Shown piece after piece: positions 1 through 12,211 of a stretch of 64,000 bases of DNA. Position numbers and translations under genes: made by a program. Below the pieces are notes generated by a model. It worked only from the letters and a program-made list of their open reading frames with translations. It made no database searches and was not told where the DNA came from. The stretch is from Bathymodiolus brooksi. Its lineage: Eukaryota; Mollusca; Bivalvia; Mytilida; Modiolidae. The stretch spans positions 18,895,804-18,959,803 of the forward strand of contig OY804579.1 of assembly GCA_963680875.1 (NCBI GenBank). The letters are read 5' to 3'. Numbering within the stretch: position 1 is the stretch's first letter; each line of letters begins with the position of its first letter.

Positions 1-726
1 TGGGTTCTGGTGACATATTCAAATTAGGTAATCACATGACAGTGAAATGTAAATAAAACCACATGTGTTGTTGTTATTGTTTTACACTGGAAGTTGGTAA
101 CAACAAGCATACTAACTCCCTCTGCACATATCCACATTTGGTACAAATATTTAACATAGAGACCTAATGGGCAACTTTTTGGAAAATAGTGTCAACATTC
201 TGAAATTATTTGTCAGAGTTGGTAGATGATATACGAGTAAATGTGTGAAGAAAAAAAATCAATAAGTTGAACTGTTGATTTTTAATTAATTTTTTAGTCC
301 TGTTTTAGGCTGGCCAAACGGTACCACTGTTTGATGAAAACAATATTATGTTATAGATGATAATTTGATTTTCATTTAACCATGGAATCGGTGCATATTG
401 CCGCTGAAGTAGTAAGGTTGATTTTCGCTCGGGGCAATGTGTACTGGACAGCATGTGATAGAGGGTTTTAATGTCTTGCGACAAGTCCCATAGTTGTATT
501 CGTGTATTCCGATTTCCTCACAACTAAACTGACAGAAACTGACATATTTGTTGAAAGTAGTGTTACACACCAATAGCCACAACTTATAACTGGACTGCAG
601 AAAATAACCTCACAACATTATCAATAGTTTTGTAATCGCAGGAAGTATTTCACTTTGACAATTACTATATATATAAATTATCAACTTTTCATCAAATATT
701 GGATAATAAGAAAAATAGAAATCCAT
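1..726. other. Non-coding sequence, probably homeobox-gene intron
   Basis: No coding exon, RNA gene or clear repeat was found. Position suggests it is intron of the homeobox gene whose last exons begin at 2092; the exon with the first two thirds of the homeodomain is not in this window. Confidence 0.5.
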
Positions 727-1941
727 TTACCGGTAGTATTATGATTAGTTTACCGGTAGTATTATGATTAGTTTACGGTAGTATTATGATAAGTTTACCG
801 GTAGTATTATGATTAGTTTACCGGTAGTATTATGATAAGTTTACCGGTAGTATTATGATTAGTTTACGGTAGTATTATGATAAGTTTACCGGTAGTATTA
901 TGATAAGTTTACCGGTAGTATTATGATAAGTTTACCGGTAGTATTATGATAAGTTTACCGGTAGTATCATGATAAGTTTACCGGTAGTATTATGATTAGT
1001 TTACCGGTAGTATTATGATAAGTTTACCGGTAGTATTATGATTAGTTTACCGGTAGTATTATGATAAGTTTACCGGTAGTATTATGATTAGTTTACCGGT
1101 AGTATTATGATTAGTTTACCGGTAGTATTATGATTAGCTTACCGGTAGTATTATGATAAGTTTACCGGTAGTATTATGATTAGTTTACGGTAGTATTATG
1201 ATAAGTTTACCGGTAGTATTATGATAAGTTTACCGGTAGTATTATGATTAGTTTACCGGTAGTATTATGATAAGTTTACCGGTAGTATTATGATTAGTTT
1301 ACCGGTAGTATTATGATTAGTTTACCGGTAGTATTATGATCAGTTTACCGGTAGTATTATGATTAGTTTACGGTAGTATTATGATAAGTTCACCGGTAGT
1401 ATTATGATAAGTTTACCGGTAGTATTATGATTAGTTTACGGTAGTATTATGATAAGTTTACCGGTAGTATTATGATAAGTTTACCGGTGGTATTATGATT
1501 AGTTTACCGGTAGTATTATGATAGGTTTACCGGTAGTATTATGATTAGTTTACCGGTAGTATTATGATAAGTTTATCGGTAGTATTATGATAAGTTTACC
1601 GGTAGTATTATGATTAGTTTACCGGTAGTATTATGATTAGTTTACCGGTAGTATTATGATAAGTTTACCGGTAGTATTATGATTAGTTTACCGGTAGTAT
1701 TATGATTAGTTTACCGGTAGTATTATGATAAGCTTACCGGTAGTATTATGATAAGTTTACCGGTAGTATTATGATTAGTTTACCGGTAGTATTATGATTA
1801 GTTTACCGGTAGTATTATGATTAGTTTACCGGTAGTATTATGATTAGTTTACCGGTAGTATTATGATTAGTTTACCGGTAGTATTATGATAAGTTTACCG
1901 GTAGTATTATGATAAGTTTACCGGTAGTATTATGATAAGTT
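727..1941. repeat. 23-bp minisatellite, about 53 copies
   Basis: Tandem array of the unit TACCGGTAGTATTATGATWAGTT (W = A or T; shown as a consensus). Roughly half the units end TGATAAG and half TGATTAG, interspersed; single units read GATCAG or GATAGG. Five units are 22 bp because ACCGG became ACGG, and each of these follows a TGATTAG unit and is itself a TGATAAG unit, hinting at a higher-order block that was copied. The unit contains the palindrome ACCGGT. The array lies in the intron interrupting the homeodomain, 150 bp before the splice acceptor. Confidence 0.97.
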
Positions 1942-2091
1942 TAACTTGTAGTTTTCGGTGGATATTCACTGAGTCGAAATGATCACAATACTATTGACAT
2001 TGTATTAGACGCGATTAATCATTAATACATTGCAATCTCAGAAAAAAACAAAATACAAGAAATATCTGTATGTATTTTTTTTAATTTTCAG

Positions 2092-3456
2092 ATATGGTTT
2101 CAAAACAGACGCTCAAAATTTAAGAAACAATCGAAGGATGCACAAGTGACTTGGATGAGAAATCAAGTATACAACCAAGAGAACAGACCACAGTTGCTAA
2201 GTATACCATGTACCACAGACTCCAAAAGACAACCCATGTCACACATTATTACGGAAAATAAGCACCATGTCCTATCAACACCATTCAGAAACAAAAACAG
2301 CTCTCAGGACAACAAAAGACCATCTTCTAAGTAAGTGAATTACAACTAGAGTTATCGTGTAGCCGTAGGTCTTAAAAAATCAAATACAGAACATGGTGTT
2401 CTGCGAATGAGATTGTTTTTAAAATCAACGATAAAATAAACAAACCAGCAAAAATACAAAATGCACAACAAAGACATAACGGTATAGTTTAACAGTAGAA
2501 CCAGACAGATACATGTATGACATTTTACAAACCAATTTTTAGAAAACAAGATTTCATATTAATGCTAAACGACAAACTCAAACCATCTCGACGAAGTCAT
2601 TAAACATCTATAAATGTTCGGAATAAAACTCATTTAGAAGAAAAATTTGATGATATGTAAGGGGTAATCAGGGGCCGTAATTAGCAGGATAAACACAGAT
2701 ATTTGTACATACATATAACTGCATTATTGTTTATTGGTCAATTAGAAAACAAGGAACATTTATACAATTCGTTTCAACTTATATTATTATGGAAAGGGGT
2801 GATAGAGCTATGGTAATTCACTACACTTTTAACAATATTTCAGTTATACCGTGGATGATAGAATTATTGGTGGAGGAAACCGGAGTACTCGAAAAAACCA
2901 CCAACTTGTTTCAAGTCACTGACAACTTTATCACATAATGATGTATTAAGTACACCTCGCCATGAGCGGGATTCGAACTCACAATTTTATTGGTGATAGG
3001 CACTGATTGCATAGGTAGCTGTAAATCCAACTACCGTGCGATCACAAACCTCACCTCATTATGGAAAGGGAAAGGATATAGATTCATATTAAATGTGGTG
3101 TGATTAATATATCTTATTGTTTCAGCTTACACTACAAACCAACATCTAGCCCTCCGATGGCCACACCTATATCATGGGAACCAAACTTTTGGTATAGTAC
3201 ACAATCACCACCAGTTGATCTGTCATCATGTGCCACTGACATACTTAGAGACAGTAATCCGACAACAGCCAGACCCGACTATCCTACAGATATTCAGTTT
3301 TATAGACAGACTAGCCCTCCTGGTTTATGGCCCAGCTGTATGACTTCTCCACCAAGCACATATTTACCAGTTCGGCCAACAAGCATGATGCTTCCACACC
3401 AACCATTCAATCCACAAATGGACTTAACAAATCAGCAATTATTCACAGTGCTGTAA
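2092..3456 (+). CDS. Dlx: Distal-less/Dlx-type homeobox protein, last two coding exons
   Basis: Transcription factor, nuclear, binding TAAT-type DNA sites. Two exons are seen, 2092-2330 and 3126-3456, joined across an intron with GT/AG ends and matching phase (AA|C codon). The first opens inside homeodomain helix 3 with IWFQNRRSKFKK. RSK[F/Y]KK after WFQNR is characteristic of Dlx/Distal-less; other ANTP-class families read RMKWKK, RAKAKR or RTKWKR there. Interruption of the homeodomain just before this motif also matches the usual last intron of Dlx genes. The C-terminal region is rich in Pro, Ser, Thr and Tyr, contains WEPNFWYSTQSPP reminiscent of the WY-containing Dlx tail, and ends LTNQQLFTVL then TAA. 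The N-terminus and most of the homeodomain lie upstream of the window. The intron between the two exons holds a SINE. Confidence 0.87.
2822..3055 (-). mobile_element. SINE family 1, near full length
   Basis: Reverse-strand copy of the commonest SINE in the window. Read on its own strand it has a tRNA-like head (GTAGTTGGATTTACAGCTAC as A-box region, then GTGAGTTCGAATCCC as B box), a conserved middle, and a tail ending TTGTTAAAAGTG. It lies in the last homeobox-gene intron. Confidence 0.85.
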
Positions 3457-3503
3457 TTTAAATTATATGAGTTTGTATTTTCATTATTATATATATCTAA
3501 TTT

Positions 3504-3509
3504 AATAAA
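3504..3509 (+). terminator. Polyadenylation signal AATAAA of the homeobox gene
   Basis: AATAAA 48 bp after the stop codon, followed by a GT/T-rich stretch. Confidence 0.7.
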
Positions 3510-3649
3510 AGTGCTTTATTTGAATATGATACCCAGTCGTTATATCGTTTTCTTTATTTGTTATAAAAGTCTATGTTATAGTTACCAGTTTTCAGTAGTT
3601 AAGTAGTTAGAAAAAGAACAGAAACAATCCTAATTTTAATCGTTTGTGA

Positions 3650-4135
3650 TGGTGTCCTGTGTCGTCCGCACTTATACTATTATCGTTACTTACCATCGTT
3701 CAAGACGAATCAGGTACCAGAAAACTTTATCTTGATCAGCGACTGAAAATTATCCAGACAATGCAATTTGACTGCTCAAATAGAACCACTGCAGGATTAA
3801 TAAACAGAACATCGATACTAATTCATCCCCACTCACAACCTGAATGTTCAGTATTCCGAAGGTTCAGTGGTCCTAAGTTGATTGGTCCGGACGTTCGTTG
3901 GTACGATGATACATTGGTACGAAAATTGTTTTTGCCATATTTCTTTTTCATGAGTCATTGTTTGGGATTAATAGGTATTTATTAGAGGGAAGGCAATATT
4001 CTAGAAAGCACACAATCTGGATACAAATCAACAACGGAAAAATTACGTCAAATACAGAACAAACTCCCAGACGTATTAGTCAACTTCACAACATCCCATA
4101 ATACCCTGCGCGTTGAATTTCATTTGCAGGCAAGT
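3650..4135 (+). other. Unassigned open stretch, possibly a secreted-protein remnant
   Basis: An open frame from 3650 to 3985 encodes a hydrophobic N-terminal stretch (SALILLSLLTIV) followed by a segment with FDCSNRTT, LINRTS and CSVFRRF. There is no ATG in frame upstream before a stop. A second open stretch (about 3990-4133; NILESTQSGYKST, then NFTTSHNTLRVEF) follows in another frame without an obvious splice pair. I do not recognise the family; a degenerate gene or chance ORF is possible. Confidence 0.2.
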
Positions 4136-4539
4136 GTTAAGAAAATTAAATATGCAATATATTGTAGTTTTCTTGTATTATTAGCATGTCATAGTACAAT
4201 AATAATGCATTACTATATAAATATACCTATTACTTAGACGTTCAAACAAGTAAAGAACCTGTCTTTAAACGATTTAAAAACACTTACAAAGATGTAAAAG
4301 TAAATAGTGAGGGACTGTACAAGTCACATTGCACTTGAGGAACTTTTAGAAAGCGAACTTTGGCATTTCAAAGTCTGATCAAAATTACAATTATCATCTT
4401 AAGCCTAAGATAACCTTTGTTAGACAACGTACAAAAAAACAACAACCAAACAACGAGTAAGTGATTGTACAAGCCCTACAGAAGACCACCAGGTTCGTAG
4501 CGGAAACTGACTTCAAAGTGTAAAGGCGAACAAAAAGAA

Positions 4540-5168
4540 GAAGAAGAAGAAGAAGTGATTGTACTGTCAGAATAGAAAAATCAAGAAAAAAATATGTTGA
4601 CTGTCTAACATATAAAAACATGGTTTGGCCTCTGTCCAGTTACGAACACCAGTCTAATGCCAATAGTAAAATCAATTATTTCAGAGAAAAAGTCAAGGTA
4701 GCTAAAAAACCGTGATGATCGGGTTCATCACCTAACCGAATTTGGCTTAAGAATTCAAGGGAAAAAAATAGTTCCCGCGCAAGAAAATAAAATATGAAAA
4801 ATGAATTAAATATATATACTCAAAGATGAGATCTAAACAGAAAGTTTGGAAAGAAATATATGAAAACCTTTCAATATAAAAAAAAAGAAATAAAAAGAAA
4901 TCCGAAGTAAGAAAACGAAAGAGGGTCGAAAGGTCGAGTGATGATCCCTCAAGTAGTATAAAAAGAGGAGAAATTCCAGTGTGCGGCAGTCAACAAATAA
5001 AACCAGATTCCTGCTGGATCACTTAATTTATGTGTTTACTATTTAAATATTATAGGTAAGTCTCCCTTATTTTGCTTTATTATTTTTATCTTAATGATAA
5101 TTTCAAATTTCTTTAGTTTCATATGAAATTTATGTTATTAAATATCATTAGTATAGATTGTTTACAAT
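4540..5168 (+). repeat. Dispersed repeat, copy 1 left part (paired with 9160-9790)
   Basis: About 90% identical to 9160-9790 by eye. Contains the same short frame (MVWPLSSYE, then NSKINYFRE and VKVAKKP before a stop) and downstream AACAAATAAAACCAGATTCC, which looks like a polyadenylation region. The origin could be a retroelement end; no transposase or reverse transcriptase motif is visible. A 5' AAG microsatellite abuts it. Confidence 0.75.
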
Positions 5169-5170
5169 AA

Positions 5171-5794
5171 AGCCCGGTATACACGATACAAGTTTTGCAT
5201 CCAAGTCTCCATTCAAGAAAACTTGGATCAAGAAAACTTGAATTCAAGTTTGTGTATACACGATGCAAGAAATTTTGATGAATACACACAAGTTTTGGCG
5301 GGATATAAAACAAACAAATGGCATTTATGGGAGGACAGGAGGGTGCTGCCCTTTGTATTGAATTATTACATGTATGTACAATTGTACTGCGAAGGAGATT
5401 AAGCTCCAAAAAGAGGTCAAAATGGGCTCGTAAATGGCTTCGAAGGCGACGATGGGATGTATTTCTATGAAGTCTATTAGATCTTCAATCATTTCATTAG
5501 TCCATGTAACTGTCTTTTTCCTGCATGTTGGAGTTTCCTCTTTTCCCGCCATCTTTGCACAACACGTGTAGTTGTTATTATTTACATTCACAAATTGATG
5601 CTGATAAGGATTCTGTCTTCGGATTGGTCAATCTCCATCCAAGTTCCATCCAAGTTGAAAAAAATAGGATGCATTTCTATTCCATCCAAGTCCGTTCAAG
5701 TTTTTTGATTCAAGTTTCTTGTATGGTATACACGATCAAACAACTTGAATTCAAGAGACTTGAATGGAGACTTGGATGCAAAACTTGCATCGCT
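5171..5794 (-). mobile_element. Harbinger-like non-autonomous element with MADF-domain remnant
   Basis: Inserted into the copy-1 repeat; the uninterrupted copy at 9790 gives the empty site. Ends read AGCCCGGTATACACGATACA on the left and AGCGATGCAAGTTTTGCATCC-type on the right (both begin AGC, then share GCAAGTTTTGCATCC and TCTCCATTCAAG), flanked by a 3-bp TAA duplication (5168-5170, 5795-5797), the TWA target expected of PIF/Harbinger. The reverse strand (about 5400-5591) encodes TWTNEMIEDLIDFIE, like the start of a MADF/Myb-type DNA-binding domain found in the second gene of Harbinger elements. No transposase is left. Confidence 0.72.
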
Positions 5795-5797
5795 TAA

Positions 5798-6100
5798 AAG
5801 AAATTAGTTTTTCCAGCATGAGAATCAGAATTAATTGAAATAATTTATGCATCTTAAATGAGTGAGTGAATGAAAATATTCAAATGATTAATTTTATTGG
5901 TAAGCATATCTTGAATTAATGTTGTGCTTTATTGGTAGGAACCTATGTGAGATTTACTTTCAAGGTATACATTTGATTAATTAAAAATTGTATTTTAAAA
6001 GTGAAATTTTAAATACTTAAATTGTATTTTTTTATAATGTTAAAGAGATAAAAATAGTTAGATGATTTAGTCTCGATTTCAATTTACTTACTATACTTTC
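5798..6100 (+). repeat. Dispersed repeat, copy 1 right part (paired with 9791-10105)
   Basis: Continues the copy-1 repeat after the Harbinger insertion; aligns to 9791-10105, ending at TATACTTTCG. Confidence 0.75.
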
Positions 6101-6109
6101 GTTTTTACT

Positions 6110-6550
6110 TTGTTTTCATTCACGGCAACGATTCTTTTGCTGTACAAATATTTTAGGATTCCGCCGAGAAACACCAGAGTATGTTTGGAAATTACCACGG
6201 GGCTCACTTGCGAAATTATTGAAGTTTTGACACTGCCTCTCTGCCCATTGTATTTCAATATAATGTACCCAAATTTCATCGGAAACATCATAATTACGGG
6301 ATCATTACTTCCAAAACTGACAGTGAAATGGCCAAACTTTCGATTTATAATAAATGTCAGTAGGGATCATACAATTAACGTGCCGGCTAAAATTGCAATC
6401 ACTCCTTTTCAAGCGTATAGACTTCGGGCAATACTAGAAGAATCGTACTGCGCGCACATTCTAATTTTACATCATGATATTAAAAGTCCTACCCTTCCTA
6501 CTCCGGATAACGCGATTTCAAGGCCATCCGCCCCACCACGGGATATGTAG
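6110..6550 (+). other. Unrecognised 146-codon open frame
   Basis: Open from 6110 to TAG at 6548-6550; starts at an alternative codon (TTT context), with no convincing ATG. Composition is mixed rather than low complexity, with LRAILEESYCAHILI and PTLPTPDNAISRPSAPP near the end. It directly abuts the end of the repeat that ends near 6100, so it may be internal retroelement sequence. No family recognised. Confidence 0.2.
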
Positions 6551-6574
6551 TTAAAACAAAATGGTTTGACCCTG

Positions 6575-7615
6575 AAAATATTTAAACAACATTATTATGA
6601 AAAAAACTGGTGGAACGCACTAATCTGGGTCACGGGTCACTAATCGGGTGGCTGTATCGAGAAATCGATACGGTGTTGAAAAAACTGTTGATACTCATAA
6701 AAGATTGATAAATGAAATAAAATGTTATGCTTGTCTTCAAGAAATATGATTGACAAAACCATGTGTGAAGTTTTATGACGAAATATCTCCGATTTCTATG
6801 TAAATTTACGAGTTGAAGTTGCGGCTGTATCGAGAAACAGATACGGTGTTGAAAAAACTGTTGATACTCATAAAATATTGTTAAATGCAATAAAATTTTA
6901 TGTTTGTCTTCAAGAAATATGATAGACAAAACCATGTGTGAAGTTTTATGACGAAATATCTCCGATTTCTATGTGAATTTACGAGTTGAAGTGGGGAACA
7001 CCCACAGGTAATTTTAGCGATGTATTTTTTATCTTGGACAAGAATAATGAGCGTCCTGATTGGATGACCGATTTAAAACACTGACTCCGCATGGTAAAAA
7101 GATGCATGTAAAAGAAATCTATGTTATATTTATTCATTTGTTTGATTCTAGAATATTGTTGATCATTGATTTATACAAGAACAAAGGGAAAAGGGGGGGG
7201 TGAATTTTATTTGTGAATTTTACGGTTAAATAAATGTTATGTTTCGACAGTTTAAAGAGAAAAATAAAAATTGGTTGCGACTAAAGCTTAAATCAACGTT
7301 AAAAATTTAACAAATATCAGTGGTTTTGTAAAGGAGATTTATTTTAAATAGAAAATCTGAATTTATTATTTATTAATTTATTATTAATGATACAATTGTA
7401 TATCCCTTGGGAGGGGGAGGGGGGCTATGATGAAAATTTGAAATAAAAACACAGGACCGGACTTTAAGCAAAAATAATAATCCAGGATAAGTTTTTTATT
7501 AAAAGAATCCAGGACCCCTGTGTCCATGAATTTTTTTTTTTAAGTTAATAATATGAAATATTGACATCCACACTTGCCTTTTGGACAGCACATTTCTGTG
7601 TCCACACTTGTGTCA
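6575..7615 (-). repeat. 1-kb dispersed repeat, inverted relative to 27458-28320
   Basis: Matches the reverse complement of 27458-28320 over most of its length (for example CACACTTGCCTTTTGGACAG and ACGTTCCACC-type ends). Contains a local duplication: 6650-6822 and 6823-6995 are two copies of a 173-bp unit beginning GGCTGTATCGAGAAA. The other copy has one unit. No coding capacity seen. Confidence 0.8.
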
Positions 7616-7619
7616 AGGA

Positions 7620-9100
7620 AAACAATTACGTTCCATGTTTTAAAATGAAGAGTAATTCATTAAAATTCTAATATTTGTATGTAACTTTAAATTTTGATTG
7701 TTTCATTCAGTGGCACAGTACATAACTGTAATCGTTTGTCAATAAGCCAAGCGTGTACAATTATAAGTTTCAAGTGTATCAAAGGTATTCATCTATTATA
7801 TCTAAATAGGTACACATGATTAAGTTCTTTTGTCATTTATGTGTTTACATATATATTGAATGTTAAAGTTTCTGTCGTAGGGTTGTGACATTACCTTTAT
7901 CTTAAGATGTCTGAGATTGAAATACCATTTTGTTTAAAGTTGCGTTATCTTAATGTCACAATTCTACCAATAGTAATTACGCTTATGGTTGTTATGTTAT
8001 GTTATTCTATATCAAATCATTATCATAAAAAAATATTCAATCGTTTTATCCTTTCCTCCTTCATTTAGTATAAATAATGTATTATTGTGGATAATTATAT
8101 TATGTCATATATTTTATCATGTTTCAGATAAATGTTGTATAATGTGGCATTGAATACATGAAACTGTAATATATCTCATATTTTTTTGTTGTATAAGGCT
8201 TAATATGATTTGAGTTTTGAAAATTTTAAAGATCTATAAAAAAAAAAAAAATGGCAGTTAAACACAGGGGTGTGCTGGCAGCAGTAAAGCTTGGTCACAC
8301 TAGGATATTTATAAACATAAAAAAAAAATACATGGTATAAAAAGTGTTATAAGTATGTCGGATTCCGAACAGTTACGGGCAGATGGCGACATTTGGTCAC
8401 TCGACGTGACAACCAGAAAAATACGTACGTAAAACTCAACTCTAAGGACCATCTAAACAAAGCAATTTCATGGAAACTGAGAAGAGTTGTCGTGTCGATT
8501 GACAATATGTTGCTGTCTACTGAATTGATAGAATCTGACATACAAAATAGAATACAGAAAACACAACTGTAAATAACGAAATGCTTATTATAGAAAAGTT
8601 ATAGTGTTGATGACTTGTTGTAACTCCAACATATAAGGGCTTTAAGAGGAAGACAATTATCTTCCCATGCTGTTAGCATACCCCACAACGCGATGATTTG
8701 ACAGAGAATAATATTATCATTTTCTTTGTGTGGAAAAATGAATATGGAAAGTGTTGATAATAATAACAAATAAAGTAGATGTTTTCTGAATTTTTATCTA
8801 TCAGTAATTCTGTGAAAGAATTGTTGGATAATTTTATCAATGCCTAGGTATATATAGGTGTGTATGTACATGTACATAGATATACTTGTTTAATAATACA
8901 TGTGTTATATATTTTTCAGAATGATCAATAGTCAGCCAGTTTTGGAAATCTTCAGTTTTATATATAGTTTTTTTTTATAAAGATAGAATAGAGGATAAAT
9001 TTCAAAAAATTAATTGAAGAAGTTATTCATTAAATTTCTGTGTACATCTTAGAATTTTTTTTTTTTTATGATATTATTCTATTAACAAAATAGAGGCTGG
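7620..9100. other. AT-rich intergenic sequence
   Basis: No exon or known repeat identified. A 64-codon open frame at 8347-8541 has no recognisable content. Confidence 0.4.
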
Positions 9101-9108
9101 CTGGAGAA

Positions 9109-10250
9109 TTGAGACTTGCCTACAAAGTTCCCAACTCGTGGAACGAGCTAGTGGACAAGCGGGGATCTGTCAGAATAGAAAAATCAAGAACAAAATATGT
9201 TGACCGCCTAACATATAAAAACATGGTTTGGCCTCTGTCCAGTTACGAAAACCAGTCTAATGCCAATAGTAAAATCAATTATTTCAGAGAAAAGTTACAG
9301 GGTGAAAAAGTCAAGGTAGCTAAAAAACCGTGATGATCGGGTTCATCACCTAACCGAATTTGGCTTAAGAATTCAATGGAAAAAAATAGTTCCTGCGCAA
9401 GAAAATAAAATATGAAAAATAAATTAAATATATATACTCAAAGATGAAATCTAAACAGAAAGTTTGGAAAGAAATATATGAAAACCTTTTAATATAAAAA
9501 AAAATTAAAAAATAAAAATAAATCCGAAGTAAGAAAACGAAAGAGGGTCGAAAGGTCGAGTGATGATTCCTCAAGTAGTAAAAAAAGAGGAGAAATTCCA
9601 GTGTGCGGCAGTCAACAAATAAAATAAGATTCCTGCTGGATCACTTAATTTATGTGTTTATTATTTAAATATTATAGGTAGGTCTCCGTTATTTTGCTTT
9701 ATTATTTTATCTTAATGATAATTTCAAATTTCTTTAGTTTCATATGAAATTTATGTTATTAAATATCATTAGTATGGATTGTTAACAATAAAAGAAATTT
9801 GCTTTTCCAGCATGAGAATCAGAATTAATTGAAATAATTTATGCATCTTAAATGAGTGAGTGAATGAAAATATTCAAATGATTAATTTTATTGGTAAGCA
9901 TATCTTGAATTAATATTGTACTTTATTGGTAGGAACCTATGTGAGATTTACTTTCAAGGTATACATTTGATTAATTAAAAATTGTATTTTAAAGGTGAAA
10001 TTTTAAATACTTAAATTGTATTTTTTTATAATGTTAAAGAGATAAAAATAGTTAGATGATTTAGTCTCGATTTCAATTTACTTACTATACTTTCGATTTT
10101 CATTTTGTTCTCATGTAGTATTATACTTTCAAACTGTTGATATGTTCTTTTGATTCCTTTGTATACTGTAATTATATATATTAAGTCAACAAATAAAATC
10201 ATATTCCTGCTGGATCACTTAATTTATGTGTTTATTATTTAAATATTATA
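9109..10250 (+). repeat. Dispersed repeat, copy 2
   Basis: Partner of 4540-6100. Extends further 5', giving an open frame to 9333 with RLAYKVPNSWNELVDKRG then KNMVWPLSSYENQ and KVAKKP. A third copy of its tail (CAACAAATAAAATCATATTC onward) sits at 10184-10251, so the tail is present twice here. Possible degraded retroelement; unproven. Confidence 0.7.
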
Positions 10251-10251
10251 G

Positions 10252-10568
10252 AGATCCCGGTGCGTGTTCCCTAAGTGACAGGACTGCTTCAATTACACCA
10301 GAACAATAACACCACGTACACTAGTCATTGTCGCAGACCATTGTCACATCACAATAAAACAAGTGAGCAAGTGTTATAGCTATTAATTGGCGAGAACAAT
10401 TTACTTTTTGATGAGATTACGATCATGCCTGATTTCTTACACACAGCTAACACGTTGGACTTTATTTTATAGTGTTAGCTAACAGAGAAACCAATCTCAA
10501 TTCTGTCACATAACACTTCTAAAGACCAGTCGAGACGGACACTGTAAGCTATTACACCACCGATGTGG
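10252..10568. other. Non-coding sequence
   Basis: Nothing recognised. Confidence 0.4.
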
Positions 10569-10572
10569 TTAA

Positions 10573-11989
10573 AGTAATATGAAATGCCAAGATCATTATT
10601 TTCAGTATTCTAAAATTTTTTGATATATATGTAAAGATTAAATATATAAAGAACGTAAACCATTCACTTTTTGAGAGCTATGATGTATAATTCAGGAGAA
10701 AACGTCATTTTATTCTGTCTTCGATAATTCTTGCTACCCGGACAATAATGCAAATCATATGCTATTGACCCCAGATTTGAACTCATTCGGTAGAGATTGT
10801 GCGCATGCTCCGTTATAGTCTTGACAGGTAACATCATTTTCGTTTCGATTTACATTCCATTATTTTCCATTCAATCCACGATTAAAAATAATTTTCCTTT
10901 AGCGAAACGTTAAACAAAGATCTCTTTTACATGGCAAATAAATATATATCACCATCTACGATCTAAACCGCCGTAAATGTCTTTTAACGGCATTTTGTGT
11001 ACAATTCAGCAAATTTCGCGGGGCCCAGTAAGGGGGCACTGCATACGCAACTTGTAATTATGTTAAAACATTGTTGTTTTTCTTTTTTTTTTTATTAAAA
11101 ATGAATACTACTCAGTTCAGGCCAGATTATTTTTTTTACTTTCTATGGAGCAAAGGCCAGAATTTTTTTCCAACTTTGGGTGGCCAGATTATTTATTTTA
11201 TTTACAAAAACTGCCAGACGCCCCCCCCCCCCCCCCCCCCCCCCCCCGTGGAATCAAATGGTTGTCCCCAAAATAAACCAGGAAAATAAACGAACCAAGT
11301 TATGAAATGGTTGGTGTCAAAATAACGGTGATAATTTATGGACAAAATAATCGTATTTTTGGCATTTATTCCCTTGTTGATTTTTTATTTTCTTCTCTGA
11401 CAACTCCAAATGTTTTCATCGTAATGGTTTTGAAATGTACATACTAATAATTATATACACAGTTTGTACATGCGATACGTTAGTTCCGACGAGGATTTAA
11501 AATTCTGAGATTTCTTGGTTCTGTTTCGATTTCCCCAAATGGGGCCCCGTGTCATTCATTATTACCGATTTCAATGTTTTTGTCCAGTTTTTCGAATAAA
11601 CTGATTAAGTCAGAATGAAATTCATTGCAGTTGATAATCTTTAAGGTAAAACATACATGAAAGAATTTCTTTGCAAGGCAAGAAGTGCAAGAAATTTAAC
11701 TTCTTTCAAAACCAGAATGACATGTGCTCATCTCAGCACCCATCGTTGTTTACGTTGGTGATGAAATTTCATGATCGGCAATCATCGGAACGGTGCATCC
11801 GAAAGTTAATTAGTCGCCATTGTCTTGAAAAAAAACACGTACGAGATGGAATGATTTGCTGTTCTTAATCACAGATGATCGCGATTTTCGTCCCCAAACA
11901 TGCACGAATGGTTTAGTTTTTAGGGAATGTAAACATATTAAGAATATTTTTGAAGATGTTTATTTCACCAAAACTCGTTTCATATTACT
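10573..11989 (-). mobile_element. TTAA-target MITE, 1,417 bp
   Basis: Ends AGTAATATGAAATGCC and (reverse complement) AGTAATATGAAACGAG, flanked by TTAA on both sides (10569-10572, 11990-11993), as for piggyBac or Kolobok elements. Same family as 30838-31689 but in the opposite orientation and 565 bp longer. Includes a 27-bp poly-C run near 11221 and an ATTATTTT/GCCAGATTATT block. No transposase seen. Confidence 0.88.
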
Positions 11990-12211
11990 TTAAATATTCA
12001 TAGCATATTTGGTAAATATATAGTGTAAATAATTTGGGCATCATACTGGAAAGCTTTGGCAAATTAATTTTGACAAGAAGTTCCAAAATTGTTGGTTTAT
12101 TAGTATATAGTAAGCGATCTCTGTTTCTGACAATAACATTTTAAATAATATAATTCTTCTGTGTACATGGAAACCACTTCAATCTCGTCGTCGAAGAAGA
12201 AAATTGAATAT

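Noticed and set aside
727..1941. CRISPR-like repeat array
   Set aside because: Units are contiguous with no unique spacers, and the sequence is a eukaryotic intron.
11221..11247. Long poly-C tracts here and at 12250, 14690, 39354 and 56324
   Set aside because: Could be regulatory or G-quadruplex forming, but homopolymer lengths are unreliable in assemblies and they recur within repeats.
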